A stretch of DNA of 64,000 bases from DATBGZ01 sp963803115. Its GTDB lineage: Bacteria > Actinomycetota > Actinomycetes > Mycobacteriales > Micromonosporaceae. Location: assembly GCA_963803115.1 (NCBI GenBank), contig CAWDLN010000022.1, forward strand, positions 186,001 through 250,000. The letters are read 5' to 3'. The notes beneath the pieces are model-generated. The model was given only the letters and a program-made list of their open reading frames with translations, made no database searches and was not told the origin of the DNA. A program made the position numbers and the translations under genes. Of the stretch, positions 60,926 to 64,000 are shown piece by piece (the first letter of the stretch is position 1; each line of letters opens with the position of its first letter).

Positions 60926-62049
60926 GAGCCCATCGCCTTGATCAGCCCGCGTAGTGCGCGGAAGTTCATATCGTTCCCTCTGTCGGTCAGCGCCTTGATC
61001 GCCGCGAGGACCACCCGCGGGTCGTTGGTGCCGGTGAAGTCGGCTGTCGCCTTCGGGCCCCATTGGGCCAGGCCGCTGACGGACATCGGCGCCCAACCCG
61101 GCTCGACCGAGCAGTCGAACACGTCACCGTCGGTGTAGTGCTCGAACATCAGCCGGTCCCGGTCGCGCCAGTAGTCGAAGATCTGACTGCCCTGGATGTG
61201 CCGGCCGATACCCCACGCGTGCCGGTAGCCGCGCTCCCGCAGATACTCGCCGCCGGCCGCCACCTCATCAAGGTCCGTGAGCTGGTACGCCGAGTGCAGG
61301 TAGCCGGTCTGCGGCTGCAGGGCCATGGCGAGCGTGTGGTGATCGGCCGCGACGCTCCCCTGGTCGCACCGGATAAAGGCCATCGCCGGCCCGCGCTCGC
61401 GCTGCCCGTCGAGGTAGAGGAAGTCGCTGACGATCATCCCGAGGTTGTCCAGGTACCAGTCCAGGCTCGCGCCGAACCGGGTGGTCCCAAGCACCACGTG
61501 TCCCAGCCGCTGGATCTGCGCCGCCTGCCGGGCTGGTCGCTGGGTGCCGTTGGACCGCACCGGATGAGGCCCGAAGTTCAGGTCCAGCGGTGCCCGTTCG
61601 GGCATAGCCGGCAGCTGCGGGACGCCGAACATCACGCGCACCGGGAACCCACTCGGATCGTTGAGTTCGACGGCGTGGCCACCCCGATGGGGGGTGACTA
61701 CGCTTCCCGCGGCGCGAGCCAGCCGGTCCAGGTCGGGCCGGGCGTCCGCGGTGAAGGTCGGCCCGATGAAGCGCGAACGGACACCATGGCGCACCACCAG
61801 ACCGGCCGTACCCGCCCACCGGCCACGCAGAAGCAACGTCTCCGGGGTCCGGTCGACAACGGTGAAGCCGAAGTCGACCAGGAACCGCTCAGCCCCCGCG
61901 AGGTCCGGCTTCTCGAACTCCAGCCAGGCCAGGCCCGCGACCTTGACGACCGGATTGCGTGCTCGACCCGGATGCTCCCCCCGCCGGGGCCCGAGCTCAC
62001 TGTGCAACGACCAATGTGGATCCCGTTTCGACGCGGTGTCCGGTTCCAT
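60922..62049 (-). CDS. Type I extradiol dioxygenase (VOC superfamily)
   Basis: 375-residue, two-module VOC protein that would cleave a catecholic ring. The second module holds the iron ligands: histidine in IQRLGHVVLGTTRFGA, histidine in VAADHHTLAMALQPQT and glutamate in DRLMFEHYTDGDVFD. ATG at 62049 is preceded by GAGGGAGGGG; the frame extends farther without support. It is the first gene of an operon of four genes joined by stop-start overlaps, facing a TetR gene. Confidence 0.9.
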   Translation of the reverse strand: MEPDTASKRDPHWSLHSELGPRRGEHPGRARNPVVKVAGLAWLEFEKPDLAGAERFLVDFGFTVVDRTPETLLLRGRWAGTAGLVVRHGVRSRFIGPTFTADARPDLDRLARAAGSVVTPHRGGHAVELNDPSGFPVRVMFGVPQLPAMPERAPLDLNFGPHPVRSNGTQRPARQAAQIQRLGHVVLGTTRFGASLDWYLDNLGMIVSDFLYLDGQRERGPAMAFIRCDQGSVAADHHTLAMALQPQTGYLHSAYQLTDLDEVAAGGEYLRERGYRHAWGIGRHIQGSQIFDYWRDRDRLMFEHYTDGDVFDCSVEPGWAPMSVSGLAQWGPKATADFTGTNDPRVVLAAIKALTDRGNDMNFRALRGLIKAMGS

Positions 62050-62075
62050 CACCGTCCCCTCCCTCTGCGATCCCA

Positions 62076-62114
62076 TTCTGAGACTATCATCAGTTATGTG
62101 ATAGAGTATCAGAA
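62076..62114. promoter_or_regulatory. Nested palindrome, probable TetR operator
   Basis: Outer arms TTCTGA (62076-62081) and TCAGAA (62109-62114) enclose inner arms CTATCA (62084-62089) and TGATAG (62099-62104). It lies between the divergent dioxygenase (start 62049) and TetR (start 62184) genes, and so can control both. Confidence 0.7.
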
Positions 62115-62183
62115 ACGATGAGGACATCGTCAAGGGGTTGGTTGGGCCCGTATCGTTCGGGTTGGGAACTCGGAGGGATGATG

Positions 62184-62843
62184 ATGACGACGAAGGGGGC
62201 CGCGGCGGGTACGGCGCCGAGCACATCGCGGTTGGATCGGCGTAAGGCACGCACTAGGCAGGCCCTCATAGACGCCGCCGTTCGACTGATCGCCGAGGGT
62301 CGCGGAGACCGCGCGAGCATCCAAGAAATCACCGAGGCGGCCGACATCGGATTCGGGTCGTTCTACAACCATTTCGACAGCAAGGAACAGCTGTTCCGGA
62401 CCGCCTCGGAGGAGGTCATGGAACGCTGGGGCCAGATGATCGACCGCGCCGGCGCCGGGATCACCGACCCGGCCGAGCTGTTCGCCGTCTCGTTGCGAAT
62501 CTCCGGGCGACTCGGCTGGACCCACCCCGACCTCGCCCGTTTCCTGATCGGTGCCGGCCTGGACGTCCTGGATTCACATCGCGGCCTCGCCCCGCGTGCG
62601 CTGCGAGACATCAAGATCGGTCAAGCGGCCGGTCGCTTCACGGTTCCCAACGCGGACATCGCGCTCAGTGCGGTCGCCGGCGGCCTGCTCGGCCTCCTCC
62701 GCATCCGCCACCGCCACCCCGACCGCATCGACGAGACATCCGTCGACGATCTCGCCGAAGCGACCCTGCGCCTACTCGGGGTTCCCGACCCCGAGGCGAA
62801 GCGGATCGTTGCACTCGACCTCCCCAACATCGAAGCCTGGTAG
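62184..62843 (+). CDS. TetR-family transcriptional regulator
   Basis: 219-residue repressor. The DNA-binding domain reads RKARTRQALIDAAVRLIAEG, ASIQEITEAADIGFGSFYNH and FDSKEQLFRTA; the ligand domain has the RISGRLGWTHPDLARFLIGA region. Three ATGs in a row occur at 62178-62186; the third is best spaced from GGAGGG. Divergent from the aromatic operon across the palindrome at 62076-62114, so it probably represses that operon until an aromatic intermediate binds. Confidence 0.92.
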   Translation: MTTKGAAAGTAPSTSRLDRRKARTRQALIDAAVRLIAEGRGDRASIQEITEAADIGFGSFYNHFDSKEQLFRTASEEVMERWGQMIDRAGAGITDPAELFAVSLRISGRLGWTHPDLARFLIGAGLDVLDSHRGLAPRALRDIKIGQAAGRFTVPNADIALSAVAGGLLGLLRIRHRHPDRIDETSVDDLAEATLRLLGVPDPEAKRIVALDLPNIEAW

Positions 62844-62879
62844 CCCGCGATACGTCGCGGAAGCGACCCACGTGCCGGA

Positions 62880-63330
62880 GCGCAGTTGACCGTGCTCGAC
62901 CGCGTCGTCGCGGCCTGGGAGCCTCCCGGAGAAGTAGTCGGCTGCGTCGAGGATTCCGGCAGCGATGCGTGCCGCCTTTGTCTTGAAGCCGTATCGCCGC
63001 AGCCCCCACGCGATGAAGGCATTGTCGAATGGCCATACGGCGCCGGTGTGGTACCCGACTGGGTTGAACCGGGCTTCACCGTAGGTGACCGATGTTCGAC
63101 GACAGTACGTCGACTTGGCTTCCGTCACCGTCCGAGGCCAGTGCGTAGTACTGCCTGTCCACGATCCAGAAGTCTGAGTTGAAGCGACGCTTGAGGTCCG
63201 CGGCCTGGGTTTCCAGTTGGTCGGCGTACTCAGGGTCTTTCCAAACGTTCCGGGCCAACCGGGCACCGCGGATCTTCGCGTCGTAGGCGCAGCCCTGAAG
63301 CTCGCAAGTGGCGCGTGGAAAGCCCGGCAA
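62880..63330 (-). pseudogene. Remnant of an amylo-alpha-1,6-glucosidase-type debranching gene
   Basis: Minus-strand fragments: CELQGCAYDAKIRGARLARN, ADLKRRFNSDFWIVDRQYYA and VDVLSSNIGHL in one frame, then after a deletion YGEARFNPVGYHTGAVWPFD, NAFIAWGLRRYGFKTKAARI and AAGILDAADYFSGRLPG in another. These are conserved blocks of glycogen-debranching/GH63-like enzymes. Neither end of the gene is present. It is next to the TetR gene but unrelated to it. Confidence 0.8.
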
Positions 63331-63809
63331 GTGGCCGCTGCCCTGCCGGTCCGCTCGCGCTTGCGAATAGGCCGGCCAGCGGCTTCGTTGGTGACACCCT
63401 GTATCAGCAACTGCCGCCTGGATCATACAGCCCATGGCGTGGGTGGCCTGACCCTTGGCCTGGCGCAGAACCCTGGTGATTCCTCGCTGCGCAGGTGTGC
63501 ACTGACATCGTGGTGTTGACGGGCGCCGGCACCCACAAAGCATCGACAGCACCCGGTCATGAACAATCCACGGGTCGTCGCGGAACTCTCGACCACCGTG
63601 GTCTTCCTTGCTTGTGGTTGTCTCGCGATGATGTCGCGACGAACGAAGACCCCGCTCCCTTCATCGCATCAGCGTTGTCAACCACGACGAGGCTCGAGCA
63701 GCTGGCGATCGAGGCCCACACGCTTGCCAGCGACAGGATTTCGCCTTCGGAGCGCAGCTGTGGACCTTGAACTCCTCGTCCTGTCCGACTGGGAAGACGG
63801 GCCCCTCGG
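63331..63809. other. Region without recognised gene
   Basis: No frame in this stretch has a recognisable family or start site; it joins the debranching-enzyme remnant to the end of the coiled-coil gene. Confidence 0.4.
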
Positions 63810-64000
63810 CTACGCCGTTGCGGCGTCGGCGTCCATCCGGGCGAGGGTGGCGTAGAGTACCGCGTATTCGGCCTCTTCGATCGCGGCCTCAGCGAAGTCG
63901 ACGGCGGCGAGGGCGTCGTCCTCGGCCGAGTCGGCGCGTCGTTCGGCCTTCTTGGCGTCCATCTCGGCCTTCTTGGTTTCGACGTCGCCGCGGAGCCGGG
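63810..64000 (-). CDS. 3' end of a charged, helical small protein
   Basis: Runs off the right edge. The last 63 codons read leftward as RLRGDVETKKAEMDAKKAER, RADSAEDDALAAVDFAEAAI, EEAEYAVLYATLARMDADAA and end TA before a TAG at 63810-63812. The Ala/Glu/Lys/Arg pattern predicts a coiled coil. The family is not recognised and the start lies outside the window. Confidence 0.6.
   Translation of the reverse strand, partial: RLRGDVETKKAEMDAKKAERRADSAEDDALAAVDFAEAAIEEAEYAVLYATLARMDADAATA

Overview
The window is high-GC DNA with actinobacterial gene families throughout: PaaX, HxlR and FadR regulators, GH51 and CE7 hydrolases, RICIN-type lectin debris, MaoC/SDR/CoA-ligase sets, and many stop-start overlaps (ATGA, GTGA). 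A soil actinomycete (Actinomycetota) is the likely source; genus cannot be told from the sequence alone.

Layout. (1) 1-979: a frameshifted tyrosine integrase, cut by the left edge. (2) 1138-37709: a candidate 36.5-kb genomic island bounded by two exact 43-bp direct copies of the 3' half of a tRNA-Pro. It carries four catabolic modules. 1.5-11.1 kb: a PaaX regulator divergent from a branched-chain-type ABC importer (fused ATPases, two permeases, lipoprotein), then an SDR, an amidohydrolase, an acyl-CoA ligase and a MaoC hydratase, probably for uptake and CoA-dependent breakdown of an organic acid. 11.7-20.4 kb: a LacI-controlled hemicellulose unit (GH51 arabinofuranosidase, CE7 esterase, CUT1 importer, GH32/43-like enzyme). 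20.5-31.7 kb: a FadR-controlled deoxysugar pathway resembling non-phosphorylative L-fucose degradation (aldo/keto reductase, lactonase-type amidohydrolase, L-fuconate dehydratase, KduD-like SDR, zinc dehydrogenase, KDPG-type aldolase, KDG-type kinase, CUT2 importer); at least four matching palindromes lie at its promoters. 31.8-37.4 kb: a second sugar unit (enolase-superfamily dehydratase, CUT1 importer, FadR regulator) in which nearly every gene is broken by single-base shifts.

(3) 37.7-48.5 kb: small actinobacterial genes (membrane proteins, DUF6325, rhodanese, HD, DUF4386, HxlR, alpha/beta hydrolase, MFS exporter) mixed with truncated genes (antiporter tail, IS256-type transposase tail, beta-lactamase head). 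(4) 48.6-52.4 kb: a mobile-element scrapyard: a GH15 remnant, a frameshifted IS110 transposase with a strong hairpin in its 5' non-coding region, and an IS3-type element with recognisable terminal repeats next to another orfA fragment. (5) 52.9-56.96 kb: a BON-domain protein, PAP2 phosphatase plus lipid-kinase pair, and a DoxX-like protein. (6) 57.0-62.8 kb: a translationally coupled aromatic meta-cleavage operon (extradiol dioxygenase, FAH hydrolase, an internally deleted CoA ligase, FAD hydroxylase) facing a TetR regulator across a nested palindrome. (7) 62.9-64.0 kb: debranching-enzyme debris and the end of a coiled-coil protein.

The strongest signals are the tRNA-Pro-bounded island, the multi-site FadR operator network, pieces of the second sugar unit (or close relatives) lying elsewhere in the island, a perfect 36-bp palindrome at the start of a permease gene, and the IS110 5' RNA candidate. 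No rRNA, intact tRNA or CRISPR array was seen.
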